A stretch of DNA of 64,000 nt from NCBI GenBank assembly GCA_048595745.1, contig CP184361.1. One strand, given 5' to 3'. The notes under the pieces were generated by a model. That model had not been told where the DNA came from, did no database searches, and saw only the letters and a program-made list of their open reading frames with translations. The stretch is from Aquipseudomonas alcaligenes_A (GTDB lineage: Bacteria; Pseudomonadota; Gammaproteobacteria; Pseudomonadales; Pseudomonadaceae). The position numbers were made by a program, and so were the translations under genes. How positions within the stretch are numbered: position 1 is the first letter of the stretch; each line of letters opens with the position of its first letter. Positions 9,015 to 17,745 of the stretch are shown in pieces.

Positions 9015-10796
9015 ATGTCGCATAACAAGAGCAAGATAGCGCTGGCAGTCGGGATAGGAATCTGGGGGATGCAGGCCCAGGCCTTCGAGATCGATACCGG
9101 GCCCAATGTCACCACCTCGCTGGAGAGCGTCGCCGAGTTCACCTCGGTGTATCGCACCTCCTCGCCCGAGCGCATCGAGCGCGGCGGGCAGAACATCTTT
9201 GCCAACAACAACGATGGCAGCGAGTACTACGACACCGGTTTCGTTTCCAACGAGTTCAAGCTGACGTCCGAGCTGCACGTGCGCACCGAGCAGGACGGCC
9301 TGTTCGTGCGCGGCACCGCCTGGTACGACACCCAGATCATGGACAACGATCCCAGCGGGGATCGCTTCGCCACCCACAATACCGACAGCGACGAGCGCTA
9401 CCCCTCGGACCTGCGCAACCGCGCCGGCCATCGTGCTCGCCTGCTCGACGCCTACCTCTACACCAACCGCTATGCCGGCGAGATGCCCTACAGCTTGCGT
9501 TTCGGCCGCCAGGTGATCAACTGGGGCGAGGGCATCTACTACGCCGACGGCATCAACGTGATCAACCCGGTGGATATCGGCCGCGTGGTGCTGCCCAACG
9601 CCAGCCTGAAGGACGCACTGCTGCCGACCAACATGATCTCCGGTCAGCTCGGCCTGACCGATGCCTTCAACATCGAGGCCTTCTACGGCCTGGAGTGGAA
9701 GGGCCACGAGCTGATTCCCACCGGCGCCTTCCTCAACAACCAGGACTACTTCGGCAAGGGCAGCAACGGCGTGCTGGTGGACCTGCGCAGCGAGCTGGGC
9801 GATCTGGCCGAGCTGGTGCCCGGAATCAACGGAGAGAACGGCATCGTCGCTGGCGCGCGTTACGGTAGCGCCCATGATGCCCGCGACGATGGCCAGTTCG
9901 GCATGGCGCTGCGCTACCTGATGGAGGACTGGAACAACACCGAGTTCAGCCTCTATTACCTCAACTACCACAGCAAGGTGCCCTTCTTGCGCATCCAGAA
10001 GGGCCGCTCCTTTGCCTGCAGTACCGGCCAGGCCGGGCAGTTCAGCGATCTCTGCGGCTTCGGGCTCGACGCCACGGTCGATGGCCTGGCCCTGCTCGAC
10101 AGCACCTACTACGACTTCATCTACCCCGAGGACATCCGCCTGTTCGGCCTCAGCGTGTCCGGCACCGTGGGCGACACCAGCCTGGCGGGCGAGCTGACCT
10201 ACCGGCCCAATGCGCCGCTCGAGCCGTCGATGATCTACGAACTGGAGACCCTGGCCGGCAGCGCCCTGGGCGGTGGTGGCGCCAGCGGTGGCAGCATCGA
10301 CCTGGGCGAGTTCGGTGACGGCTCGGCCAACGACCCACGGCGCAGCATCGACCTGTACAAGCGTGACGAGCTGTATACCGGCTCAATCTCGGCCATCCAC
10401 AGCTTCGGCCCGGTGGTCGGTCTGGACGATCTCATCGTGCTGGGCGAGGCGGCCTTCAACCATGTGCCGGGCAGCCTGCTGGACTCGGTCAACTACGAGT
10501 ACCTGGACTCCTTCGCCTGGGGCTACACGTTGAACGTCTCCGGCCTGATCCAGGACGTCAAGCCGAACTTCGACCTGTTGCCGGCCATCACCTTCCGCCA
10601 GGACGTCTCCGGCACCTCGCCCTCGCTCAACGAGAACTTCATCCAGGGGCGCAAGTCGGCCACCCTCGAGCTGGGCGCCAAGTACGGCCAGAAGCTGGCC
10701 GGCAAGCTGGCCTACACCTCGTTCTGGGGCGCGCGCAAGGACAACGCGCTGATCGACCGCGACCACGTCGCCCTCAATGTCTCCTACTCCTTCTGA
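9015..10796 (+). CDS. DUF1302 outer-membrane beta-barrel protein
   Basis: 593 residues from ATG 9015, which follows a GGGGACAGCAGC leader. The N-terminus is a cleavable signal ending MQAQA-FEI. The hallmark DUF1302 segment is present, LRFGRQVINWGEGIYYADGINVINPVD, and the chain ends in an aromatic residue (NVSYSF), as porin-like barrels do for BAM recognition. A glycine-rich loop GGGGASGGS lies near residue 420. DUF1302 proteins are generally found next to DUF1329 proteins and often near RND transporters; transport of hydrophobic compounds is inferred, not shown. The DUF1329 gene starts 14 bp downstream. Confidence 0.85.
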   Translation: MSHNKSKIALAVGIGIWGMQAQAFEIDTGPNVTTSLESVAEFTSVYRTSSPERIERGGQNIFANNNDGSEYYDTGFVSNEFKLTSELHVRTEQDGLFVRGTAWYDTQIMDNDPSGDRFATHNTDSDERYPSDLRNRAGHRARLLDAYLYTNRYAGEMPYSLRFGRQVINWGEGIYYADGINVINPVDIGRVVLPNASLKDALLPTNMISGQLGLTDAFNIEAFYGLEWKGHELIPTGAFLNNQDYFGKGSNGVLVDLRSELGDLAELVPGINGENGIVAGARYGSAHDARDDGQFGMALRYLMEDWNNTEFSLYYLNYHSKVPFLRIQKGRSFACSTGQAGQFSDLCGFGLDATVDGLALLDSTYYDFIYPEDIRLFGLSVSGTVGDTSLAGELTYRPNAPLEPSMIYELETLAGSALGGGGASGGSIDLGEFGDGSANDPRRSIDLYKRDELYTGSISAIHSFGPVVGLDDLIVLGEAAFNHVPGSLLDSVNYEYLDSFAWGYTLNVSGLIQDVKPNFDLLPAITFRQDVSGTSPSLNENFIQGRKSATLELGAKYGQKLAGKLAYTSFWGARKDNALIDRDHVALNVSYSF

Positions 10797-10810
10797 TGGC
10801 AGGGATCACC

Positions 10811-12166
10811 ATGACTAGAACCGCTTTGAGCGCCGCGACCCTTCTGTTCGCCCTGCTGCCCTTGGCTGCCCAGGCCAAGGTCAGTGCCGAGCAGGCGGCC
10901 CAGTTGGACGGCCCCCTCACACCCTTCGGTGCCGAGCGTCAGGGCGACCCCGCCAAGGGCATCCCCGACTGGACGGGTGGCCTGACCCAGGCGCCGGCCG
11001 GCTACGGCGGACCGGGCAGCTTCCATGTCGACCCCTTCGCCGGCGAGCAGCCGCTGCGGGTGATCGATGTACAGAACATGGCGGCCGACGAGGCCAACCT
11101 AAGCCAGGGGGTCAAGGCGCTGCTCAAGGCCTACCCGCAGACCTTCAAGGTGCCGGTCTACCCCAGCCACCGCAGCTTTGCGGCGCCGCAGGAGATCTAC
11201 GCCAACACTCGGCGCAACGCCGAGCAGGCTAACCTGGCCGATGGTGGCAATGGTCTGCAGGGCGCCTATGCCGGCATTCCCTTCCCGATTCCGGCGGACG
11301 GTCGCGAGGCGATCTGGAACCACATCGCCCGCTGGCAGGGGCGCTACATCGACGAAGTGGCCATCACCGCCCAGGTCACCGCCAGCGGCAGCTACTCGAT
11401 CCTGCGCGAACGCATCCAGCTGCTGTCCAACTACTACAACCCGCAGAAGGACGCCGGCAGCCTGGACAACCAGCTGTATGCCTATGCCAGCGAGCTGTTG
11501 CCGCCGTCGCGTGATGTCGGGCGCGCGCTGCTGGTGCACGAGCCCATCGACCAGGTGGCCGAGCCGCGTTCGGCGTGGATCTACAACCCCGGCCAGCGCC
11601 GCGTGCGCCGCGCGCCGACCCTGGCCTACGACACGCCGATCGACGGCATCTACGCCGACGACACCGACATGTACAACGGCGCCACCGACCGCTACGACTG
11701 GAAGCTGGTCGGCAAGCAGGCGCTGCTGGTGCCCTACCACAACTATGCGATGGAGCAGCCGGGACGCAAGCTGGAGGAGCTGATCAAGCCGGGGCATCTC
11801 AACCCTGACCTGACCCGCTGGGAGATGCACCGTGTCTGGGTGGTCGAGGCCACTTTGCGCCCGGGCCAGCGCCATGTGCATGCCAAGCGCCGCTTCTACC
11901 TGGACGAGGACAGCTGGTACGCCCTGATGGTGGAAAACTACGATGCGCGTGGCGAGCTGTGGCACGTCAACCTGGCCTTCAGCAAGAACGCCTATGAGGT
12001 GCCGACCATCGCGCCGGTCAATCTGGTGTTCCATGACCTGATCGCCCGCAGCTATTCGGCCCTGGGCCTGCGCAACAACGAGAAGGCGCCGCGCCAGTTC
12101 CTCCTGGCGGCCCCGCCGGAGAGCTACTTCACCCCGGCCAGCCTGCGTCGCAAAGGCACGCAGTAA
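10811..12166 (+). CDS. DUF1329 periplasmic protein
   Basis: 451 residues. ATG 10811 is chosen because AGGGA lies 5 bp upstream; an in-frame ATG at 10796 lacks an SD. The signal peptide ends PLAAQA-KVS. The body follows the DUF1329 pattern (YPSHRSFAAPQEIYANTRRNA near the middle, LWHVNLAFSKNAYEVP and GLRNNEKAPRQ near the end), a family predicted to have a LolA/LolB-like lipid-binding fold. It is paired with the DUF1302 barrel just upstream. Together they plausibly move or sense a lipid-like compound in the envelope; the ceramidase downstream makes a sphingolipid or fatty-acid connection possible. Confidence 0.85.
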   Translation: MTRTALSAATLLFALLPLAAQAKVSAEQAAQLDGPLTPFGAERQGDPAKGIPDWTGGLTQAPAGYGGPGSFHVDPFAGEQPLRVIDVQNMAADEANLSQGVKALLKAYPQTFKVPVYPSHRSFAAPQEIYANTRRNAEQANLADGGNGLQGAYAGIPFPIPADGREAIWNHIARWQGRYIDEVAITAQVTASGSYSILRERIQLLSNYYNPQKDAGSLDNQLYAYASELLPPSRDVGRALLVHEPIDQVAEPRSAWIYNPGQRRVRRAPTLAYDTPIDGIYADDTDMYNGATDRYDWKLVGKQALLVPYHNYAMEQPGRKLEELIKPGHLNPDLTRWEMHRVWVVEATLRPGQRHVHAKRRFYLDEDSWYALMVENYDARGELWHVNLAFSKNAYEVPTIAPVNLVFHDLIARSYSALGLRNNEKAPRQFLLAAPPESYFTPASLRRKGTQ

Positions 12167-12174
12167 TCGTTACG

Positions 12175-12237
12175 CCCCTCTCCCGCTTGTGGGAGAGGGG
12201 CCTGCATCTTCCTGACCCTCTCGTTCACGGGAGAGGG
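12175..12237. repeat. Two GGGAGAGGG hairpins after the DUF1329 gene
   Basis: CCCCTCTCCC-GCTTGT-GGGAGAGGGG (12175-12200) is a perfect 10-bp stem. CCCTCTC-loop-GAGAGGG (12216-12237) is a second, weaker stem. They are of the same family as the repeat at 2359-2475. They lie 9 bp past the DUF1329 stop and could end that transcript, which would separate it from the ceramidase gene. Confidence 0.65.
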
Positions 12238-12393
12238 AACCTGACGCTTTTCCACCTTGGGGGTTCGGGCTTGCGGCCTCGCCGCAGGGCGGAGCATTGC
12301 CGTCGCAAACCGGGCCGACCGAGAAACCCACCGGCTGAGTTCAAGCCACCGATTGCAGTTCTTGCAAGAGCCTCCGGCTCGAGGTGCTGAAAC

Positions 12394-14394
12394 ATGAAAA
12401 CAAGGAGAATCGCCACACTGCTGCTCGCGTTTCTGGGCAGCGTTCTGTCCCTGGCCGTCCAGGCCTACAGCGACAACTACCTGATTGGCGTCGGCAAGCA
12501 TGACGTCACTGGTGCCGCCGCCGAGGTCGGCATGATGGGCTATGCCGACCCCGCGCAGAAAAGCAGCGGCATCCACAACCGCCAGTACGCGCGTGCCTAC
12601 ATCGTTGCCGAGCCTGGCAGCGAGCGCGCGGTGGTGTTCGTCAACGTGGATGCCGGCGCGCTGTTCCAGTCGGTCAACCAGGCGGTGATCGAACGCCTGC
12701 GTCGGCGCTTCGGCGAGCGCTACAACGAGGGCAACGTGGTCCTCAGCGCCACTCATACCCACGGCGCCGCCGGCGGTCAGTCGCACTATGCGCTGTACAA
12801 CGTGACCATCTTCGGCTTCATCAAGGAGAACTTCGAGGCGCAGGTGAACGGCATCGTGGCCGCCATTGCCGAGGCGCATGCCAACCTGCAGCCCGGCCAT
12901 GTGCTGGTCAATCGCGGCGAACTGCACAATGCCAGCATCAACCGCTCGCAACCGGCCTACGACAACAACCCGGCCGAGGAGCGTGCCCGCTACGGCACCT
13001 CGGTGGACCCGGAGATGATCGTGCTGCGCCTGCGCCAGGGCGAGCGTGATGCCGGCATGATCAGCTGGTTCGCCGTACACCCGGTGTCGATGAACAAGAG
13101 CAACACCCTGCTCACCAGCGACAACAAGGGCCGCGCCGAGTGGCGCTTCGAGGAGCTGGCCAAGGCCCAGGGCAACCCTGACTTCGTCGCCTCCTTCGCC
13201 CAGAGCAACCATGCCGACACCACGCCCAACCTCAACCTCGACGGTACCGGCCCGACCCAGGACCAGCTGCGCAACACCGAGATCATCGGCGACCGTCAGT
13301 TCGACAAGGCGCTGCAGCTCTACCAGGGGGCCAGTCAGCAACTGGTCGGTGGTGTCGACTTCCGTCACCAGTACAACGATTACTCGAGAATCCGCGTGCG
13401 CCCGGAGTTCGGCGCTGGCCAGTCGCGGCAGACCTGCAACGCCGCGCTGGGCTATGCCTTCGCCGCCGGCACCGAGGATGGACGAGGGCTGGAGGACGTC
13501 GGCGAGGGTACGGTGGAGACCAATCCGCTGCTCAACCTGATCACCCAGGTGCTGACGCCGCCGACCGAGGCGGATATCGCCTGCCAGGCGCCCAAGCCGA
13601 TCATCCTTCAGCAAAGCGCGTTCAAGCCCTACCCCTGGAGTCCCGAGGTGTTGCCCACTTCGATTCTGCGTATCGGCCAGTTCGCCCTGCTGGCGGTGCC
13701 CGGCGAATTCACCGTGATGTCCGGCCGGCGTCTGCGCGAGACGGTGCGCGGGGTACTGGGCAATGACCAGCTGCTGGTCGTGGCCGGTCTGTCCAATGCC
13801 TACGCGGGCTACGTCACCACGGCCGAGGAGTACGACAAGCAGCATTACGAGGGCGGTTCCACCCACTTCGGACGCTGGACCCTGGCTGCCTACCAGCAGG
13901 TGTTCCACGACCTGGCGGTGGCGCTGCGCGACCAGCAGGCGGTGATCAGTACCCTGGTGCCGCGTGATCTGCGCAACGACCAGCACAACTTCGTCACCGG
14001 CGTGGTCTACGACAACCCTCCCGTGGGCAAACGCTTCGGCCAGGTGGTCAGCGACGCGAATGCTCAGTACCGCATAGGCGATACGGTGCAGGCGGTGTTC
14101 TGGACCGGGCACCCGCGCAACAACCTGCGTACCGAGAGCACCTTCCTCGAAGTGCAGCGCAAGGTGAACGGCGCCTGGCAGGTGGTGGCCCGCGACAACG
14201 ACTGGAGCACCCAGTACCACTGGCTGCGCAAGGATGGCTTCTGGGGCACCTCGCAGGCCACGCTGCGCTGGACCATTCCCGCCGGAACGCCGGCCGGCGA
14301 GTACCGTCTGGTCCACTATGGCGACAGCAAGGCGCCGGTCACCGGCAGGATCAGCGCCTTCTCCGGCGCCAGCCGCAGCTTCATCGTCCAGTAG
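12394..14394 (+). CDS. Neutral/alkaline ceramidase with an altered nucleophile motif
   Basis: 666 residues with a signal peptide ending AVQA-YSD. The N-terminal catalytic domain has zinc-type histidines in LSATHTHGAAGG (His121, His123) and WFAVHPVSMN (His229), and the later PGEFTVMSG and NAYAGYVTTAEEY motifs supply the Glu and Tyr ligands known from the P. aeruginosa enzyme. The C-terminal Ig-like domain is intact (VQAVFWTGHPRNNLR onward). The nucleophile motif N-x-G-x-x-S-P-N reads N272-H-A-D-T-T277-P-N279, so threonine replaces the catalytic serine. Normally the enzyme hydrolyses ceramide to sphingosine and fatty acid outside the cell. Activity here is uncertain because of this change. Confidence 0.88.
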   Translation: MKTRRIATLLLAFLGSVLSLAVQAYSDNYLIGVGKHDVTGAAAEVGMMGYADPAQKSSGIHNRQYARAYIVAEPGSERAVVFVNVDAGALFQSVNQAVIERLRRRFGERYNEGNVVLSATHTHGAAGGQSHYALYNVTIFGFIKENFEAQVNGIVAAIAEAHANLQPGHVLVNRGELHNASINRSQPAYDNNPAEERARYGTSVDPEMIVLRLRQGERDAGMISWFAVHPVSMNKSNTLLTSDNKGRAEWRFEELAKAQGNPDFVASFAQSNHADTTPNLNLDGTGPTQDQLRNTEIIGDRQFDKALQLYQGASQQLVGGVDFRHQYNDYSRIRVRPEFGAGQSRQTCNAALGYAFAAGTEDGRGLEDVGEGTVETNPLLNLITQVLTPPTEADIACQAPKPIILQQSAFKPYPWSPEVLPTSILRIGQFALLAVPGEFTVMSGRRLRETVRGVLGNDQLLVVAGLSNAYAGYVTTAEEYDKQHYEGGSTHFGRWTLAAYQQVFHDLAVALRDQQAVISTLVPRDLRNDQHNFVTGVVYDNPPVGKRFGQVVSDANAQYRIGDTVQAVFWTGHPRNNLRTESTFLEVQRKVNGAWQVVARDNDWSTQYHWLRKDGFWGTSQATLRWTIPAGTPAGEYRLVHYGDSKAPVTGRISAFSGASRSFIVQ

Positions 14395-14506
14395 CCGGCC
14401 CCGTGCGGTAGTGACGTGCCGCCGCGAAACCCGCAGAATGCCGACTTTCGCCCCGCCGCCCCGGCGGCCGGGGCCTCGGTCAGTTTCTCGGGTCCTGTGC
14501 TGAACT

Positions 14507-15391
14507 ATGCGAATGCGGCTGTTGTTGCTGGGTGGGGGTAATGCCCTGGGTCAGGCGTTGGTGCGTCAGGGGGCCGAGGAGGACATCGGCTTCCTGGCTC
14601 CACGTCCGCCCGAAGGGGGCTGGGACACCGCCAGCCTGACGTTGCTGCTCGATGAGACCCGCCCCGATGCGGTGATCAACCTGGCCTACTACTTCGACTG
14701 GTTCCAGGCCGAAGGATTCGATGCGCAACGCTTTGCCCGCCAGGAACGCGCCGTTGAGCGTCTGGCCGAGCTGTGTCAGCACCATGGCGTAATTCTGCTG
14801 CAGCCCTCCAGTTACCGGGTCTTCGATGGTTCGCGGGCTACCGCCTACAGCGAAAAGGACGAACCCGTGCCTCTGGGGCTGCGCGGCCAGGCCCTGCTGC
14901 GCATCGAACAGTGCGTGCGTGCGACCTGCCCGCGGCATGTGCTGTTGCGCTTTGGCTGGCTGCTCGACAGCAGCGCAGAGGGCGTGCTGGGCCGCTTCCT
15001 GCGGCGTGCCGAGCAGGGGCAGGAACTGCTGATGGCCGATGACCGGCGCGGCAACCCGACGCCGGTGGACGATGCCGCGCGGGTGATACTCGCGGTGCTC
15101 AAGCAACTCGACTGCCAGACACCGCTGTGGGGCATCTATCATTACGGTGGCCATGAGGCCACTACCCCCCTGGCCCTGGGCCAGGCCGTGCTGGCCGAAG
15201 CGCGCCAGCTGCAGGCGCTGCAGGTACAGGAGGTGGGCGCCCAGGCGCACGCCGCCCGCAGTGACGCCGCCGACGAACCGCAGCACGCCGTGCTGGCCTG
15301 CAAGAAGATCCTGCATACCTTCGGCATCAAGCCCCGTGCCTGGCGCTCGGGGTTGCCGGCTCTGCTTGATCGCTACTACCGCCACGCCTGA
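14507..15391 (+). CDS. RmlD-like sugar-nucleotide-binding SDR protein
   Basis: 294 residues with an N-terminal Rossmann motif LLLGGGNALGQALVRQG and the RmlD-type body (RPDAVINLAYYFDWF, ILLQPSSYRVFDG, LLRFGWLLD). The SDR catalytic YxxxK is not evident: the Ser-Ser-Tyr segment is followed by RVFDG, and the usual Lys is replaced in LGLRGQALLRIEQ. It may bind a nucleotide sugar without normal reductase chemistry. A second ATG at 14513 is possible. It is followed after 18 bp by an epimerase gene; in P. aeruginosa the same pair precedes oprG (PA4069/PA4068, from memory). Confidence 0.75.
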   Translation: MRMRLLLLGGGNALGQALVRQGAEEDIGFLAPRPPEGGWDTASLTLLLDETRPDAVINLAYYFDWFQAEGFDAQRFARQERAVERLAELCQHHGVILLQPSSYRVFDGSRATAYSEKDEPVPLGLRGQALLRIEQCVRATCPRHVLLRFGWLLDSSAEGVLGRFLRRAEQGQELLMADDRRGNPTPVDDAARVILAVLKQLDCQTPLWGIYHYGGHEATTPLALGQAVLAEARQLQALQVQEVGAQAHAARSDAADEPQHAVLACKKILHTFGIKPRAWRSGLPALLDRYYRHA

Positions 15392-15409
15392 TACGTTTTC
15401 GAGAACCGT

Positions 15410-16339
15410 ATGTCCGACTCCCTGATTCTGGTTACCGGCGGCGCCGGCTTCATTGGCTCCCACCTGTGCGATGCCCTGCTGGCCGCCGGCCACCGGGTAC
15501 GCGTGCTGGACAACCTGTCCACCGGCAAGCCCGCCAACCTGCCGCTGCAGGACCCGCGTGTCGAACTGATCGAGGGTGACGTGGCCGATGCGGCGCTGCT
15601 GCGCCGTGCCGTGATCGGTTGCAGCGCGGTGGCGCACCTGGCCGCCGTGGCCTCGGTGCAGGCCTCGGTGGACGATCCGGTAAGCACGCACCAGAGCAAC
15701 TTCGTCGGCACCCTGAACCTGTGCGAGGCCATGCGCGAGGCCGGTGTGCGCCGGGTGTTGTTTGCCTCGAGTGCCGCGGTCTACGGCAACAACGGTGAAG
15801 GCGTGGCGGTGACCGAGGACACGCCCAAGGCGCCGCTCACGCCCTATGCCTCGGACAAGCTGGCCAGCGAGTACTACCTGGACTTCTACCGCCGCCAACA
15901 TGGGCTGGAGCCGGCGATCTTCCGTTTCTTCAACATCTTCGGCCCGCGTCAGGACCCGTCTTCGCCGTACTCCGGGGTGATCAGCATCTTCACCGAGCGG
16001 GCCCTGGCCGGTCGGCCGATCACCGTCTTCGGCGACGGTGAGCAGACCCGTGATTTCTTCTACATCGACGACCTGGTGCCGCTGCTGGTGCAGGGGCTGT
16101 TCAATGAGCAGGTGCAGCCCGGCGCGGTGAACGTGGGCCACAGTCAGTCGATCAGCCTCAATCAACTGCTGGAGGCCGTGCGCCAGGTGCTCGGCAGTCT
16201 GCCGGACGTGACCTACGGCGAGGCGCGCCCAGGCGATATTCGCCATTCCCGGGCGGACAGCACGCTGCTGCGTCAGCGCTTTCAGCTGGGTGCAGCCACG
16301 CCGCTGGCGCAGGGCCTGGCGCGGCTGCTGGGGCGCTGA
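15410..16339 (+). CDS. NAD-dependent epimerase/dehydratase (UDP-glucose 4-epimerase-like)
   Basis: 309 residues, extended SDR. NAD-binding VTGGAGFIGSHLCDALL is at residues 6-22. Serine of the triad is in VLFASSAAVYGNN, and the YxxxK pair is in TPYASDKLASEYY. RQDPSSPYSGVISIF and FGDGEQTRDFFYIDD are typical of UDP-hexose and GDP-hexose epimerases. The substrate is a nucleotide sugar in the cytoplasm, probably for surface polysaccharide. It is co-directional with the RmlD-like gene 18 bp upstream and is followed by a strong terminator shared with the converging oprG gene. Confidence 0.88.
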   Translation: MSDSLILVTGGAGFIGSHLCDALLAAGHRVRVLDNLSTGKPANLPLQDPRVELIEGDVADAALLRRAVIGCSAVAHLAAVASVQASVDDPVSTHQSNFVGTLNLCEAMREAGVRRVLFASSAAVYGNNGEGVAVTEDTPKAPLTPYASDKLASEYYLDFYRRQHGLEPAIFRFFNIFGPRQDPSSPYSGVISIFTERALAGRPITVFGDGEQTRDFFYIDDLVPLLVQGLFNEQVQPGAVNVGHSQSISLNQLLEAVRQVLGSLPDVTYGEARPGDIRHSRADSTLLRQRFQLGAATPLAQGLARLLGR

Positions 16340-16350
16340 ATCGCGCGCAC

Positions 16351-16380
16351 AAAAAAGCCCCGCACTGGCGGGGCTTTTTT
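16351..16380. terminator. Bidirectional rho-independent terminator
   Basis: AAAAAAGCCCCGC-ACTG-GCGGGGCTTTTTT is a perfect stem with A and T tracts on both sides. It lies between the converging epimerase and oprG genes, so it can stop both transcripts. Confidence 0.93.
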
Positions 16381-16393
16381 GTGGGTGGGCGGC

Positions 16394-17089
16394 TTAGAAC
16401 TTGTAGCCCAGGCCGATCATGTAGACGAACGGGTCGACGTCGACGTCGACTTTGACCTTGCCCAGCGCGTTGTGCTCAACGGTGGCCTCGGTGTCGATGT
16501 CGATGTAGCGCACCTGGGCGTTGAGCAGCAGGTTGTCGCTGAGCATGTAGTCCATGCCGATCTGGTAGGCCAGGCCCCAGGAGTCATCCAGCTCCAGGTT
16601 GCTGAAACCGTTGTCCTTCTGGCGGCTGCTCAGCTCTTCGTCGAAGAAGATGGTGTAGTTGATGCCCAGGCCCACGTAGGGCTGGAAGGCCGACTGGCTG
16701 TCCAGCGGGTAGTACACGGCGCTGAGGGTCGGCGGCAGGTGCTTGATGTCGCCGAAGCTGCCGTCGATGGTGCCGGCCGGAGTGCCCAGGGCAGCGTCGA
16801 CGCCTTTCAGGCCCACGCTGTGGCTGAACGGGGTGGCGGCCAGCAGCTCGATGCCGATGTTGTTGGTGATCATGTAGGCGAAGTTCAGGCCCAGCTGGGT
16901 GTCGCTGTCCAGGGTGGCCTTGGTGCCAGCGACGTCGGCGCCGCCGACTTTCAGCTCGCTGCTGTCTTCCTGCGGGTCGACAGTGATGGCGCCGGCACGA
17001 ACGATGATGTCACCCGCCTCGAAGGCCTGCGCCATCGGCGCCGCAACGGCAAGGGCGAGAAGGGATGCGGTCAGCAGGGACTTGCGCAT
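16394..17089 (-). CDS. oprG: OprG, OmpW-family outer-membrane protein
   Basis: 231 residues. ATG 17089 has a TTGGAG SD 6 bp upstream. The signal peptide ends APMAQA-FEAGDIIVRAG, the usual OmpW start. The barrel segments QPYVGLGINYTIFF and LLLNAQVRYIDIDTEA match the OmpW family, and the chain ends in GLGYKF. OmpW/OprG forms an 8-stranded barrel that takes small hydrophobic molecules into the membrane. In P. aeruginosa oprG is activated by Anr under low oxygen; a candidate Anr site is present upstream here. Confidence 0.93.
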   Translation of the reverse strand: MRKSLLTASLLALAVAAPMAQAFEAGDIIVRAGAITVDPQEDSSELKVGGADVAGTKATLDSDTQLGLNFAYMITNNIGIELLAATPFSHSVGLKGVDAALGTPAGTIDGSFGDIKHLPPTLSAVYYPLDSQSAFQPYVGLGINYTIFFDEELSSRQKDNGFSNLELDDSWGLAYQIGMDYMLSDNLLLNAQVRYIDIDTEATVEHNALGKVKVDVDVDPFVYMIGLGYKF

Positions 17090-17157
17090 GGTGTGCTCCA
17101 ATCAGTTTTAGGATGTGTTGGCTGAGTGGATTGTCGGCAAGGTCGCCTGTGCACTTC

Positions 17158-17171
17158 TTGACCCAGCTCAA
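17158..17171 (-). promoter_or_regulatory. Candidate Anr/FNR box upstream of oprG
   Basis: TTGACCCAGCTCAA fits the FNR/Anr consensus TTGAT-N4-ATCAA at 8 of 10 positions. On the minus strand a GACAAT at 17135-17130 could be the -10. That places the box centre about 41.5 bp before the expected transcription start, the spacing at which FNR-type activators work at class II promoters. The oprG start codon is 69 bp further on. Confidence 0.6.
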
Positions 17172-17224
17172 TAGCTGGGGCTGTTGTTGGATTTCCTGGT
17201 GCGGCAATCTGGCGCACCGGCGCG

Positions 17225-17737
17225 CTACATTTCGTAGGGGTAGATCTTCTCGGCGGCCATCTGGTAGCCGGCGTTCCCCATCTCGCTGCTGACCGCCGCA
17301 ACCTTCAGCGGACCCTCGATCCAGAAAGGCTGGTAGAGCGCATCCATCAGCACGCCGAGCTCGCTTGTGACATGCACGATCTGGTTGGACGGTGGTGGCG
17401 GTACGTGAATGCAGGCGCCGAAATAGGGAACGAAGAGAAACTCCGTGACCCGGCCTTCCTCGGTCACGTTCAGCGGCACGATGTAGCCGGGCAGCTTGAC
17501 CTGCTGGCCGTCGAGTTCACTGACCACCGGCGCATCAGGCTCGGCCTGCTGGGCTGCCGGGGCATTCTCGGCGGCCAGCGCATCAGCCAGCTGCGACAGG
17601 TCATGCATCGGGGCCTGTTGCATCTGCGGTGGCGGTGCGTCGGGCGGAACCATCTGCATCCAGGTCAGTTCGCGGGGCTCCGCCGCCCACAACGGGGAAG
17701 TGAAGGCGAGCAGCAGGGCGAACAGCAGTTGATGCAT
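17225..17737 (-). CDS. DUF3299 periplasmic protein of the zinc operon (ZrgE-like)
   Basis: 170 residues with a signal peptide ending PLWA-AEPRELTW. The conserved DUF3299 core is LPGYIVPLNV, then FLFVPYFGACIHVPPPPSNQIV, with the Cys-x-His-x-Pro-Pro-Pro-Pro motif. The family is periplasmic and of unknown biochemistry, but it is found with DUF2796 proteins and MacB-type ABC genes in zinc-regulated operons of Vibrio and Pseudomonas. It starts 8 bp after the permease stop and is the last gene of this four-gene operon. Confidence 0.85.
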   Translation of the reverse strand: MHQLLFALLLAFTSPLWAAEPRELTWMQMVPPDAPPPQMQQAPMHDLSQLADALAAENAPAAQQAEPDAPVVSELDGQQVKLPGYIVPLNVTEEGRVTEFLFVPYFGACIHVPPPPSNQIVHVTSELGVLMDALYQPFWIEGPLKVAAVSSEMGNAGYQMAAEKIYPYEM

Positions 17738-17745
17738 GGGTAACC

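Noticed and set aside
10796..12166. DUF1329 start at ATG 10796
   Set aside because: ATG 10811 has a proper SD and gives a clean signal peptide; the upstream ATG overlaps the previous stop without an SD.
12124..14316. 730-codon open frame on the minus strand opposite the ceramidase gene
   Set aside because: It is the complement of a clearly recognised gene; long antisense frames are expected at this GC content and the translation has no recognisable domain.
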